Assembly: GCA_023390245.1 (NCBI GenBank)
Contig: JAEWDF010000077.1
Coordinates: forward strand, 1-41,056
Direction: 5' to 3'
Length of the DNA: 41,056 nt
Source: Pseudomonadota bacterium
GTDB taxonomy: Bacteria > Pseudomonadota > Alphaproteobacteria > Caulobacterales > Caulobacteraceae
Of the stretch, positions 9,612-16,681 are shown piece after piece. Position numbers and translations under genes: made by a program. Positions within the stretch are counted from its first letter, which is position 1. Each line of letters starts with the position of its first letter. The notes under the pieces are model-generated. The model was not told where the DNA came from, did no database searches, and saw only the letters and a program-made list of their open reading frames with translations.

Positions 9612-9739
9612 CGGGGCCCACCTTTCCATCGGTGCGCCGGGCGGTCAATGTCGGCCGGGGTTTACCCGACGTGATCTTGGCGCCCGGATCGATGCGCGTT
9701 ACGGCGTGTTCCACCACCGTCCTTGCAAGGAGACGACCC

Positions 9740-10045
9740 ATGGCCGACTTGGCCCAAGCCACCGACAAGATCCGCGCCGCCGTCGGCGAGAACTCGGGTC
9801 TGGGCAAGACCGTGAAGCTGGACTTCGGCGACGACGGCAAGATCTACATCGACGGCGCCTCGACCCCGAACACCGTGACCAACGAGGACAAGCCCGCCGA
9901 CGCCACCGTGTCGATCAAGTGGGACGACTTCGAGGCCCTCGCGGCCGGCCAGCTGGACCCGATGATGGCCTTCATGCAGGGCAAGCTGAAGATCGCCGGC
10001 GACATGATGATCGCCCAGAAGCTGGCCCCGCTGCTGAAGCGCTGA
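9740..10045 (+). CDS. SCP2 sterol-binding domain protein
   Basis: This 101-aa cytoplasmic protein consists of one SCP2 lipid-carrier fold. The pattern LDFGDDGKIYIDGAS, DKPADATVSIKWDDFEALAAGQLDPMMAFMQGKLKIAGDMMIAQKL is the core of the family, in which the fold binds acyl-CoA, fatty acids or other lipids. The start ATG is set by an AAGGAG Shine-Dalgarno at 9727-9732; the upstream frame from 9632 is not needed. It lies between a lipid-modifying gene (cfa, divergent) and an acyl-CoA dehydrogenase, which fits lipid handling. A clear terminator follows at 10071. Confidence 0.93.
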   Translation: MADLAQATDKIRAAVGENSGLGKTVKLDFGDDGKIYIDGASTPNTVTNEDKPADATVSIKWDDFEALAAGQLDPMMAFMQGKLKIAGDMMIAQKLAPLLKR

Positions 10046-10070
10046 TGGCCGCCAGGCTTTGAATTGAGGA

Positions 10071-10103
10071 ACGGCGCGGCCCGGCGGGTCGCGCCGTTTT
10101 CGT
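10071..10103 (+). terminator. Rho-independent terminator after the SCP2 gene
   Basis: The arms ACGGCGCG (10071-10078) and CGCGCCGT (10090-10097) pair perfectly. Four further inner pairs, one of them G·T, leave a 3-nt loop. The helix is followed by TTTTCGTTT. Confidence 0.85.
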
Positions 10104-10145
10104 TTGCGCGCCCGTCAGAGGCGCGACGAGAAAGAGGATACGACC

Positions 10146-11351
10146 ATGGACTTCCAGCCTTCCGACCGCGCCCTGGAGTGGCGGGACCGCGTGCGCCGCT
10201 TTCTCGACGAGACGGTGATCCCGCGCGAGCGCGACTATTTCGCCCAGGTGCGCGAAGACGCGAACCGCCAGCCGCCGGTGATGGAGGAGATGAAGGCCAA
10301 GGCGCGCGAGGCGGGTCTGTGGAACATGTTCCTGCCCGGCGATCACGGCGCGGGGCTGACCAATCTGGAATACGCGCCGCTGGCCGAGATGATGGGCCGC
10401 CATCTGTGGTCGGCCGAGGTGTTCAACTGCAACGCCCCCGACACTGGCAACATGGAAGTGCTGCACATGTACGGGAGCGCCGAGCAGCAGGCGCGCTGGC
10501 TGAAGCCGCTGATGGCCGGGGAGATCCGCTCCGCCTTCCTGATGACCGAGCCGGAGGTGGCGTCCTCGGACGCGACCAACATCCAGACCCGGATTGAGCG
10601 CGACGGCGATCACTACGTCATCAACGGCCGCAAGTGGTGGTCGACCAACATGGGCCATCCGAACGTCGCCATGACCATCGTCATGGGCAAGACCGACCCG
10701 GACGCCGCGACCCACGCCCAGCAGTCGCAGATCATCGTGCCTGTCGACACGCCCGGCTTCCGCGTCGAGCGGATGCTGTCGGTGTTCGGCTATGACGAAA
10801 AGCCGATCGGCCATGCCGAGGTGGTGCTGGAGAACGTCCGCGTGCCGGTCGAGAACCTGATCGCCGGCGAGGGACGGGGGTTCGAGATCGCGCAGGGACG
10901 CCTGGGACCGGGCCGCATCCATCACTGTATGCGCGTGATCGGCGCGGCCGAGCGGGCGCTGGACCTGATGGTCGATCGCCTGCTGAGCCGCACCGCCTTC
11001 CGCAAGCAACTGTCGGAACATTCGGTGTGGGAGCAGCGCGTTGCGGAGGCGCGCACCAATATCGAGATGTGCCGGCTGCTGGTGCTGAAGGCCGCCTGGA
11101 TGATGGACGTGGCCGGCGCCAAGAACGCCCGGTCGGAGATCGCCCAGATCAAGGTCGCGGCGCCGCGCATGGCGCTGAAGGTCATCGACGACGCCATCCA
11201 GGCGTTCGGCGGCGCGGGCGTGTCGGGCGACACGCCGCTGGCGGAGCTTTACGCCGGGGTTCGCACCCTGCGCATCGCCGACGGCCCGGACGAGGTGCAC
11301 AACCGCACCATTGCGCGGCTGGAGTACGCCCGGCGCGGCGGCGGGCGTTGA
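10146..11351 (+). CDS. Acyl-CoA dehydrogenase family protein
   Basis: This FAD enzyme oxidises acyl-CoA thioesters to enoyl-CoA. At ~401 aa it has the normal family length. Motifs are FLMTEPEVASSDATNIQTRIERDGD (FAD contact), INGRKWWSTNMGHPN, the helical C-terminal domain with QAFGGAGVSGDTPLAELYAGVRTLRIADGPDEVH, and ARLEY at the end. The RIADGPDEVHNRTIAR pattern resembles the catabolic acyl-CoA dehydrogenases related to human ACAD10/11. Substrate chain length cannot be read from sequence. AGAGGAT precedes the ATG at 10146, which I prefer over the open upstream frame. It follows the terminator of the SCP2 gene and lies 98 nt before the ergothioneine gene. Confidence 0.92.
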   Translation: MDFQPSDRALEWRDRVRRFLDETVIPRERDYFAQVREDANRQPPVMEEMKAKAREAGLWNMFLPGDHGAGLTNLEYAPLAEMMGRHLWSAEVFNCNAPDTGNMEVLHMYGSAEQQARWLKPLMAGEIRSAFLMTEPEVASSDATNIQTRIERDGDHYVINGRKWWSTNMGHPNVAMTIVMGKTDPDAATHAQQSQIIVPVDTPGFRVERMLSVFGYDEKPIGHAEVVLENVRVPVENLIAGEGRGFEIAQGRLGPGRIHHCMRVIGAAERALDLMVDRLLSRTAFRKQLSEHSVWEQRVAEARTNIEMCRLLVLKAAWMMDVAGAKNARSEIAQIKVAAPRMALKVIDDAIQAFGGAGVSGDTPLAELYAGVRTLRIADGPDEVHNRTIARLEYARRGGGR

Positions 11352-11449
11352 GGTCGGGGCCGGGGTTCCCCATCTGACGGGGAACCTTGGCCTTGAGGTC
11401 ACGTTCGCCTTCGGGTGGGACGTTTCGCCGCGCGACGGAAAGCTGGATC

Positions 11450-13603
11450 ATGAACGCACGCTTCGAAGCGTCCACCCGAGGCGCGACGGACGCGGCGCGA
11501 TACCGGGAGGTGCGCGCGGCCATGCCGGCCCTGGCGGAAGGCCTGTCGGCGGAGGACCTGGCCGCCCAGTCGATGGCCGATTGCAGCCCCGGCAAGTGGC
11601 ACCTGGCGCATACAAGCTGGTTCTTCGAGGCCATGATCCTGGAAGCGGACCCGGCCTATCGGCCGGTCGATCCGCGTTTCCAGCGGCTGTTCAACTCCTA
11701 CTACGAAGCCCTGGGCGAACGGGTCGCCCGGCCTGAACGCGGGCTGATGACGCGGCCGTCGCTGGAGGACGTCCTGGCCTATCGCCGCGAGGTCGACCGG
11801 CGCATGTGCGCCTGGCTGGCCGGTGCGCCCGCCGGGGGGCTGGAGCGCTACCTGTTCGAGCTGGGCCTGCACCACGACCAGCAGCATCAGGAACTGTTCC
11901 TGTCGGACCTGCTGAACCTCATGTCGCGTTCGCCGCTGGACCCGGCCGCCTATGCGGTCGAGCCCCGCGTCGCGCCGCTGCAACCGGCCAGGGGCGGCGT
12001 CACCCCGTTCGAAGGCGGGCTGGCGACCACTGGCCACGACGGCGTCGGCTTCGCCTTCGACAACGAGGGGCCGGCGCACAAGACGTGGCTGGAGCCCTTC
12101 GCCCTGTCCAACGATCTGGTGACCAATGGCGACTGGATCGCCTTCATCGAGGACGGCGGCTATGCGCGGGCCGAGCTGTGGCTGTCCGACGGCTGGGCTG
12201 TGGTGAAGACGGAGGGCTGGGATGCGCCGCTCTATTGGCGCCGGGATGGCGACGCCTGGACGGTCATGACCTTGGCGGGGCGGGAGCCGGTCGATCCCGC
12301 CGCGCCGGTCCGCCATGTCAGCTTCTATGAGGCGGACGCCTACGCCCGCTGGGCCGGCAAGCGCTTGCCGACCGAGGCGGAATGGGAGCATGCGGCGGCG
12401 ACGCGGCCGGACGCCTTCTCCAACCTGTCGGGGGAAGTCTGGCAATGGACGGCCAGCAGCTATGCGCCCTATCCGGGCTTTGCGCCGACCCCCGGCACGG
12501 CCGCCGAGTACAACGGCAAGTTCATGGCCAACCAGATGGTGCTGCGCGGGGGTTCGTTCGCCACACCGCCCGGGCACGCCCGCATCACCTATCGCAACTT
12601 CTTCTATCCGCATCAGAGGTGGGCCTTCATGGGCGTCAGACTGGCCGAGGATCCGCATGCAGAGCGCGGGCCGAACGGGGATGGCGTGGAGGGCTTTCGC
12701 CGCGACCTGATCCAGGGATTGTCGCGCCTGCCGAAAAGCGTGCCGCCGAAATGGTTCTATGACGCGGAGGGGTCACGGCTGTTCGAGGTGATCACCGCCC
12801 TGCCGGAATACTATCCGGCGCGCCAGGAAGCGGCGCTGCTCAAGGCGAAGGCGAAGGCCTTGACGGCGGACTTCGGTCCGGACGCCGTGCTGGTGGAATT
12901 CGGATCGGGCGCCAGCGAAAAGACACGGATGTTGCTGGACACGGCGTCGGACCTGGGCGCCTATGTCCCGCTGGACATCAGCGAAAGCGCCCTGGTCGAG
13001 GCGTCGGCGCGTGTCCGCGCCGACTATCCCGATCTGACGGTCCGGCCCGTGCTCGGCGACTTCGAGCATCTCGGCGCCTTGCCGGAGGACCTGCCGCGCG
13101 GGCGCCGGATCGGCTTCTTCCCCGGCTCGACTATCGGCAACCTGGACCCGCGGGAGGCCGAGCGCTTCCTGGCCTCGGCGCGGCGGATGCTGGGAGAGGG
13201 CGCGCTGTTCATCCTGGGCGTCGATCTGGTGAAGGACCCGGCGGTGCTGATCGCGGCCTATGACGACGCGCGGGGCGTCACCGCCGCCTTCAATCGGAAC
13301 CTGCTGGTCCGCGCCAACGTCGAGGCGGGCGCCGATTTCGACCTGGACGCCTTCCGGCACCGCGCGGTCTGGAACGGCCGGACCTCATGCATGGAGATGC
13401 ACCTGGAGGCGACGCGGCCGACGCGGGTCACGATCGGCGGCCGCGTGTTCGCCTTCCAGGCCGGAGAGACGCTGCATACCGAGAACTCCCGCAAGTTCAC
13501 GCGCGAGGCCGTGGAGGCGATGGCGGCGGCGGCGGGCTGGCGTCTCACCCGGTTCGATGTGTCGCCGGCCCCCAGCGTGGCCCTGGCGATGCTGCGCGCC
13601 TGA
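11450..13603 (+). CDS. Fused ergothioneine biosynthesis protein: EgtB sulfoxide synthase + EgtD histidine methyltransferase
   Basis: This single ORF of 717 aa covers two enzymes of the ergothioneine pathway. Residues ~1-405 are EgtB: a DinB_2 domain with KWHLAH (His51) and HHDQQHQE (His142, His146), the three-His non-haem iron ligands, then a formylglycine-generating-type domain with GEVWQWTASSY, MVLRGGSF and RWAFMGVRLA. Residues ~410-717 are EgtD: PKWFYDAEGSRLFE, VEFGSGASEKT (SAM site, ~482-492), FFPGSTIGN (~556), GVTAAFNRN and HTENSRKF, which holds the Glu and Ser that contact the histidine substrate. EgtD makes hercynine and EgtB adds sulfur, so the fusion would couple consecutive steps. 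The linker is short (~10-15 residues). The ATG at 11450 fits the EgtB N-terminus. No egtA, egtC or egtE is nearby. Confidence 0.93.
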   Translation: MNARFEASTRGATDAARYREVRAAMPALAEGLSAEDLAAQSMADCSPGKWHLAHTSWFFEAMILEADPAYRPVDPRFQRLFNSYYEALGERVARPERGLMTRPSLEDVLAYRREVDRRMCAWLAGAPAGGLERYLFELGLHHDQQHQELFLSDLLNLMSRSPLDPAAYAVEPRVAPLQPARGGVTPFEGGLATTGHDGVGFAFDNEGPAHKTWLEPFALSNDLVTNGDWIAFIEDGGYARAELWLSDGWAVVKTEGWDAPLYWRRDGDAWTVMTLAGREPVDPAAPVRHVSFYEADAYARWAGKRLPTEAEWEHAAATRPDAFSNLSGEVWQWTASSYAPYPGFAPTPGTAAEYNGKFMANQMVLRGGSFATPPGHARITYRNFFYPHQRWAFMGVRLAEDPHAERGPNGDGVEGFRRDLIQGLSRLPKSVPPKWFYDAEGSRLFEVITALPEYYPARQEAALLKAKAKALTADFGPDAVLVEFGSGASEKTRMLLDTASDLGAYVPLDISESALVEASARVRADYPDLTVRPVLGDFEHLGALPEDLPRGRRIGFFPGSTIGNLDPREAERFLASARRMLGEGALFILGVDLVKDPAVLIAAYDDARGVTAAFNRNLLVRANVEAGADFDLDAFRHRAVWNGRTSCMEMHLEATRPTRVTIGGRVFAFQAGETLHTENSRKFTREAVEAMAAAAGWRLTRFDVSPAPSVALAMLRA

Positions 13604-13625
13604 GCGGCGGAGTCCGCCGGATACG

Positions 13626-13658
13626 AAAAGGGCGCCGCGACATGGCCGCGGCGCCCTT
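13626..13658 (-). terminator. Terminator of the KGG-protein gene, facing the EgtB-EgtD gene end
   Basis: A perfect 12-bp stem (13628-13639 with 13647-13658) encloses a 7-nt loop. Read on the minus strand it ends in CCCTTTTCG, a classical U-tract. On the plus strand only CTTG follows, so it should act mainly on the small gene above it but can also insulate the end of the Egt fusion gene. Confidence 0.8.
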
Positions 13659-13679
13659 GCATCCATGATCCCGACTCCT

Positions 13680-13901
13680 TCAGGAGGCGGGGCGGGTCTG
13701 GTCCTTGTTGCGGGCGCCGTGTGAGGCTTCGCCGCCCTTGCGGCCAGCCTGGGCGGCCAGGGAGCGATCCTGGGAGAAGCTTCTCTTCTCGCTCGGCACG
13801 CTGGCTCCGCCCTTGCGCGCGATCTCGCGTTGACGTTCGGGATCCATCGAGGCGAAGCCCCGCTTGGAAACGCCGGAGGTGCGGTTGGGCTGACCGTCCA
13901 T
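13680..13901 (-). CDS. KGG-domain stress-induced small protein (YciG/GsiB-like)
   Basis: This 73-aa hydrophilic protein has two stress-induced acidophilic (KGG) repeats. The first is GFASMDPERQREIARKGGAS; the second is DRSLAAQAGRKGGEA. These motifs define general stress proteins such as YciG and GsiB, whose biochemical role is unknown. The protein is rich in Arg, Ser and Gln, with no hydrophobic core, and is probably disordered. AAAGGA lies 6-8 nt upstream of the ATG. A candidate EcfG-type promoter lies ~42 nt upstream and a terminator follows. It is monocistronic on the minus strand. Confidence 0.9.
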   Translation of the reverse strand: MDGQPNRTSGVSKRGFASMDPERQREIARKGGASVPSEKRSFSQDRSLAAQAGRKGGEASHGARNKDQTRPAS

Positions 13902-13942
13902 CTGGATGTCCTTTCACGTTTGCCGTTGCGCTTGCGAGGATC

Positions 13943-13967
13943 AACCCAGTGGTCCCGCTACGGTTCC
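13943..13967 (-). promoter_or_regulatory. Candidate EcfG (general stress sigma) promoter of the KGG gene
   Basis: On the minus strand GGAAC (13967-13963), 16 nt and GGTT (13946-13943) resemble the alphaproteobacterial EcfG/SigT promoter GGAAC-N16/17-CGTT, with one mismatch in the -10 element. The placement gives a leader of roughly 35 nt. The product family is a general stress family, which supports the reading. Confidence 0.45.
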
Positions 13968-14025
13968 GCGCCTATCGGTGTTTTTACTTGGCCAGGACTT
14001 CCGGCGTTTCGGGTTCCACTTGGCC

Positions 14026-14184
14026 TCAACCGTAGGGGCGCGAATCGCCTTCCTCGCCGCCGCCCGGTTCAGGCTGTGGAACCTCGGCCGGGGTATCGGC
14101 CGGGTCGATCTCCGGCTCTTGCGGCGGGGGCGGATTGATTTCCGGCTCGGGCGTGCCGGGGGGCGTGGGTTCGATGTAGGTCAT
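14026..14184 (-). CDS. Proline-rich acidic 52-aa protein of unknown function
   Basis: The ORF starts at the ATG at 14184, directly after a strong AAAGGAGG Shine-Dalgarno. That ribosome-binding site is the main evidence that this very small gene is real. The product is almost entirely Pro, Glu, Gly, Asp and Thr, with near-repeats of the type TPEPEINPPPPQEPEIDP, and ends GGEEGDSRPYG. It has no signal peptide, no Cys and no hydrophobic stretch, and is expected to be disordered. It sits between the KGG gene and a divergent ElaB-like gene, suggesting membership in a small stress-gene patch. I do not recognise a family. Confidence 0.6.
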   Translation of the reverse strand: MTYIEPTPPGTPEPEINPPPPQEPEIDPADTPAEVPQPEPGGGEEGDSRPYG

Positions 14185-14244
14185 GGGACGCCTCCTTTCG
14201 GGTCTGGGCCGTGATCGAACGTTCCGAAAGCGCGGATGTTCAGA

Positions 14245-14270
14245 GGAACCGGCCGCCCGCCCGGCGGGTT
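14245..14270 (+). promoter_or_regulatory. Candidate EcfG-type promoter of the ElaB-like gene
   Basis: GGAAC at 14245-14249 and GGTT at 14267-14270 are separated by 17 nt, with the same one-base departure from EcfG consensus as the element before the KGG gene. The start codon of the downstream gene lies 29 nt after GGTT. Confidence 0.4.
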
Positions 14271-14299
14271 GACCCCGCGAACCCATCGGAGATCAAGCC

Positions 14300-14602
14300 G
14301 TGACCCAGACCCCGCCTGCCCCGACCCCCGACGACATCGTCCTGGAGGATGACGATCTGACGCACCGCCTGGACCGCGAGGCCGACGCCCTGATCGCGGA
14401 AGGTCGGGCCGGCGGGGAGCCCCGGACCTATCGCCCCGTCTCCTCGGTCCGCGAAGCGGTGCGCGAGGACGCCGCCCTGCTGCGGGACCGCGCCTACAAC
14501 CGCCTGGACTCCGCGCGCGAGGCCGTGCGCGACCATCCGACGGAATCGACGCTCTACGCCCTCGGCGTCGGCGTGCTGATCGGCCTGTTGCTGTCGCGCT
14601 AG
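14300..14602 (+). CDS. ElaB/YqjD/DUF883-like small membrane-anchored protein
   Basis: This 100-aa protein has an acidic Pro-rich N-terminus, a charged amphipathic helix (REDAALLRDRAYNRLDSAREAVRDHP) and a C-terminal single transmembrane segment ending ALGVGVLIGLLLSR. This arrangement is typical of the ElaB/YqjD/DUF883 proteins, C-tail-anchored inner-membrane proteins, some of which bind ribosomes in stationary phase. The start is a GTG preceded by GGAGAT. Its stop overlaps the deacetylase stop on the other strand by 4 nt. The nearby EcfG-like element suggests stress induction. Family assignment rests on architecture and the tail motif. Confidence 0.75.
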   Translation: MTQTPPAPTPDDIVLEDDDLTHRLDREADALIAEGRAGGEPRTYRPVSSVREAVREDAALLRDRAYNRLDSAREAVRDHPTESTLYALGVGVLIGLLLSR

Positions 14603-15339
14603 ACGGCCGCCGCGCGCCAGGCGGCGGCGACCGGCAGGATGTCCAACCCCGCGGCCCTGGCCAGGCGGATAAGCCGATCCAGGTCCTCGGGCCGGCAGCC
14701 GTAGGGCGTTGGCCGGTCGCTCACGTCGTGGCCATAGGCGATCAGCCAGCCGGCGCGGTCGGCGGCGTCCTGGACCAGCGCCTCCAGGTCGTATCCCGGC
14801 AGGCGTCGGCTCTCCAGGCCGATGGCCTGCAACAGGGCGCGGTCGGCGCGGCCCGCATTGACACCGTCGCGCACGCCTCGTCCGCACAGGAAGCGGCGAT
14901 CGATCACCGCCTTCGACCCCAGGGCGCAGTCGCCGAAGGGATAGGCGAAGGTCTCCATCACATGCCCCTCCAGACGTTCGGCCGCCCAGGCGGCGTTGCG
15001 GGCCAGGCTGAGGTCCAGCGCCTGGGGCGACAGCGTCAGGGTCGAGACGTGTTCATAGGTGTGGCAGCCGACCTCGTGGCCGGCGGCGTGGAGGGCCTGG
15101 AGGTCATCGACCGTGAACTGCGGCAGGTCCAGGTTCGTCGCGCCCGACAGGCCGCCGCAGACGTAATAGGTGGCCTTGATCCCATGGTCGGCCAGGATCG
15201 GTCCGGCCTCGGTCCAGGCGGAGCGGGGAATGTCGTCGAACGACAGGCTGAGCACGCCGCGCGGCGGCTTCACCGCGACGGGGCGGACATCCAGGTAGCG
15301 GCCGGCGCGGCGGCGCATCTTGTCGACGAAGGCGCTCAT
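14599..15339 (-). CDS. Polysaccharide deacetylase (NodB domain, CE4)
   Basis: This 246-aa CE4-type deacetylase hydrolyses N- or O-acetyl groups on polysaccharides through a metal ion. The NodB motifs are in order: SFDD (motif 1, catalytic base and metal Asp), HTYEHVS (motif 2, metal His residues), FAYPFG (motif 3), and AYGHDV near the C-terminus (motif 5-like). There is no signal peptide, so the enzyme appears cytoplasmic, which favours a small sugar, nucleotide-sugar or lipid-linked substrate over the cell wall. It is the last gene of a dinB-pncB-deacetylase minus-strand series, 37 nt after pncB. The substrate is unknown. Confidence 0.88.
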   Translation of the reverse strand: MSAFVDKMRRRAGRYLDVRPVAVKPPRGVLSLSFDDIPRSAWTEAGPILADHGIKATYYVCGGLSGATNLDLPQFTVDDLQALHAAGHEVGCHTYEHVSTLTLSPQALDLSLARNAAWAAERLEGHVMETFAYPFGDCALGSKAVIDRRFLCGRGVRDGVNAGRADRALLQAIGLESRRLPGYDLEALVQDAADRAGWLIAYGHDVSDRPTPYGCRPEDLDRLIRLARAAGLDILPVAAAWRAAAV

Positions 15340-15376
15340 GTCCGTCTTATGGCGCGGCTGGGCTTAAGGGCGGGTT

Positions 15377-16672
15377 TCAGACCAGCACCGGCTGGGCCAC
15401 CGCGCCGCGCACGCCGAAGACGCGGCGATAGCGTTCGATCTCGGCCGGGTCGCCCACGGCCTTTTCCGGATTGTCCGACAGCTTGACGGCGGGGCGGCCG
15501 CCGGCCTCGACCACCTTGCAGACCAGGGAGATGGGCTCCAACTCCGGCGCCGGGGCGGGCGAGCAGTCGCGGAAGTCGTTGGTCAGGTTGGTGCCCCAGC
15601 CGAAGCTGAGTCGGGCGCGGCCGTGGAAGCGCGCGTGTGTCGCCTCGATCGAATCGACGTCCATGCCGTCCGAGAAGATCAGCAGCTTGCCGACGGGATC
15701 GCGACCCCTGGCCTTCCACCAGGCGATCAGCCGTTCGCCGGCCTCCAGCGGCGGGGCGGAATCGGGCCGGAAGCCGGTCCAGTCCGCCACCCAGTCGGGC
15801 GCCTGCTCCAGGAAGGCCTCGGTGCCGAAGGCGTCGGGCAGGACGACCAGCAGGTTGCCGGCGTAGTGGCGGCGCCACTCGTCCAGCACGGCGTAGGGGA
15901 CCTGGGCCAGGGCCGCATCGTCGCGCGCCAGCGCCGCCAGCACCATCGGCAGTTCGTGGCCGTTGGTTCCGATGGCCTCCAGGTCGTTCTCCATGGCGTG
16001 CAGGACGTTGGAGGTGCCGATGAAGGACCGGCCCAGCCCCTCCTTCAGCGCCTGGATGCACCATCGCTGCCACAGGAAGCCATGGCGGCGCCGCGTGCCG
16101 AAGTCCGACAGCGCCAGGTCGGGCAGGGCGCGCAGCCGCTCCAGCTTGGACCACAGCCGGGTCTTGGCGCGCGAATAGAGGATGTCCAGCTCGAACCGGC
16201 CCAGCCGCCGCAGGCCCGCGCGGCAGCGCAGTTCGTTGAGGATGGAGAGGGCGGGGATTTCCCACATCGTGATCTCGGCCCAGGAGCCGGAGAAGGTCAG
16301 GACGTACTGGCCGTCCTCCACGCCCAGCGCGTAGTCGGGCAGACGGTAGTCGGCCAGCCAGGCCATGAAGTCGGGTGCGAAAATTTGCTTCACGCCATAG
16401 AAGGTGTTGCCGGCCAGCCAGACCAGCTCCTTGTTGGTGAAGCGCAAGGTGCGGGCGTGATCCAGCTGGTCGCGCAGGGCGGCGATGTCGATCTCGTCCG
16501 CCAGCCGCACCGAACGGGTGCGGTTGATGACCTGGAAGGTGACGGGCGTGTCGCGATGCTCGCGCCAGATCATCTGCAGCATCAGCAGCTTGTAGAAGTC
16601 CGTGTCCAGCAGGCTGCGGACGATCGGGTCCAGGCGGAAGCCGTGGTCGTAGGCGCGTTTGGCGAGATCCAT
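15377..16672 (-). CDS. pncB: Nicotinate phosphoribosyltransferase
   Basis: The enzyme makes nicotinate mononucleotide from nicotinate and PRPP in NAD salvage. At 431 aa it has the standard length for the E. coli PncB type. Motifs include LLDTDFYKLLMLQMIWREH at the N-terminus, TNKELVWLAGNTFYG, FSGSWAEITMWEIPALSILNEL, DFGTRRRHGFLWQ (containing the autophosphorylation-type His environment), FIGTSNVLHAMEND and the phosphate-binding FSDGMDVDSIEATH and FGWGTNLTND. It lies 9 nt downstream of dinB and is probably co-transcribed with it. Confidence 0.96.
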   Translation of the reverse strand: MDLAKRAYDHGFRLDPIVRSLLDTDFYKLLMLQMIWREHRDTPVTFQVINRTRSVRLADEIDIAALRDQLDHARTLRFTNKELVWLAGNTFYGVKQIFAPDFMAWLADYRLPDYALGVEDGQYVLTFSGSWAEITMWEIPALSILNELRCRAGLRRLGRFELDILYSRAKTRLWSKLERLRALPDLALSDFGTRRRHGFLWQRWCIQALKEGLGRSFIGTSNVLHAMENDLEAIGTNGHELPMVLAALARDDAALAQVPYAVLDEWRRHYAGNLLVVLPDAFGTEAFLEQAPDWVADWTGFRPDSAPPLEAGERLIAWWKARGRDPVGKLLIFSDGMDVDSIEATHARFHGRARLSFGWGTNLTNDFRDCSPAPAPELEPISLVCKVVEAGGRPAVKLSDNPEKAVGDPAEIERYRRVFGVRGAVAQPVLV

Positions 16673-16681
16673 GACCTAGGC

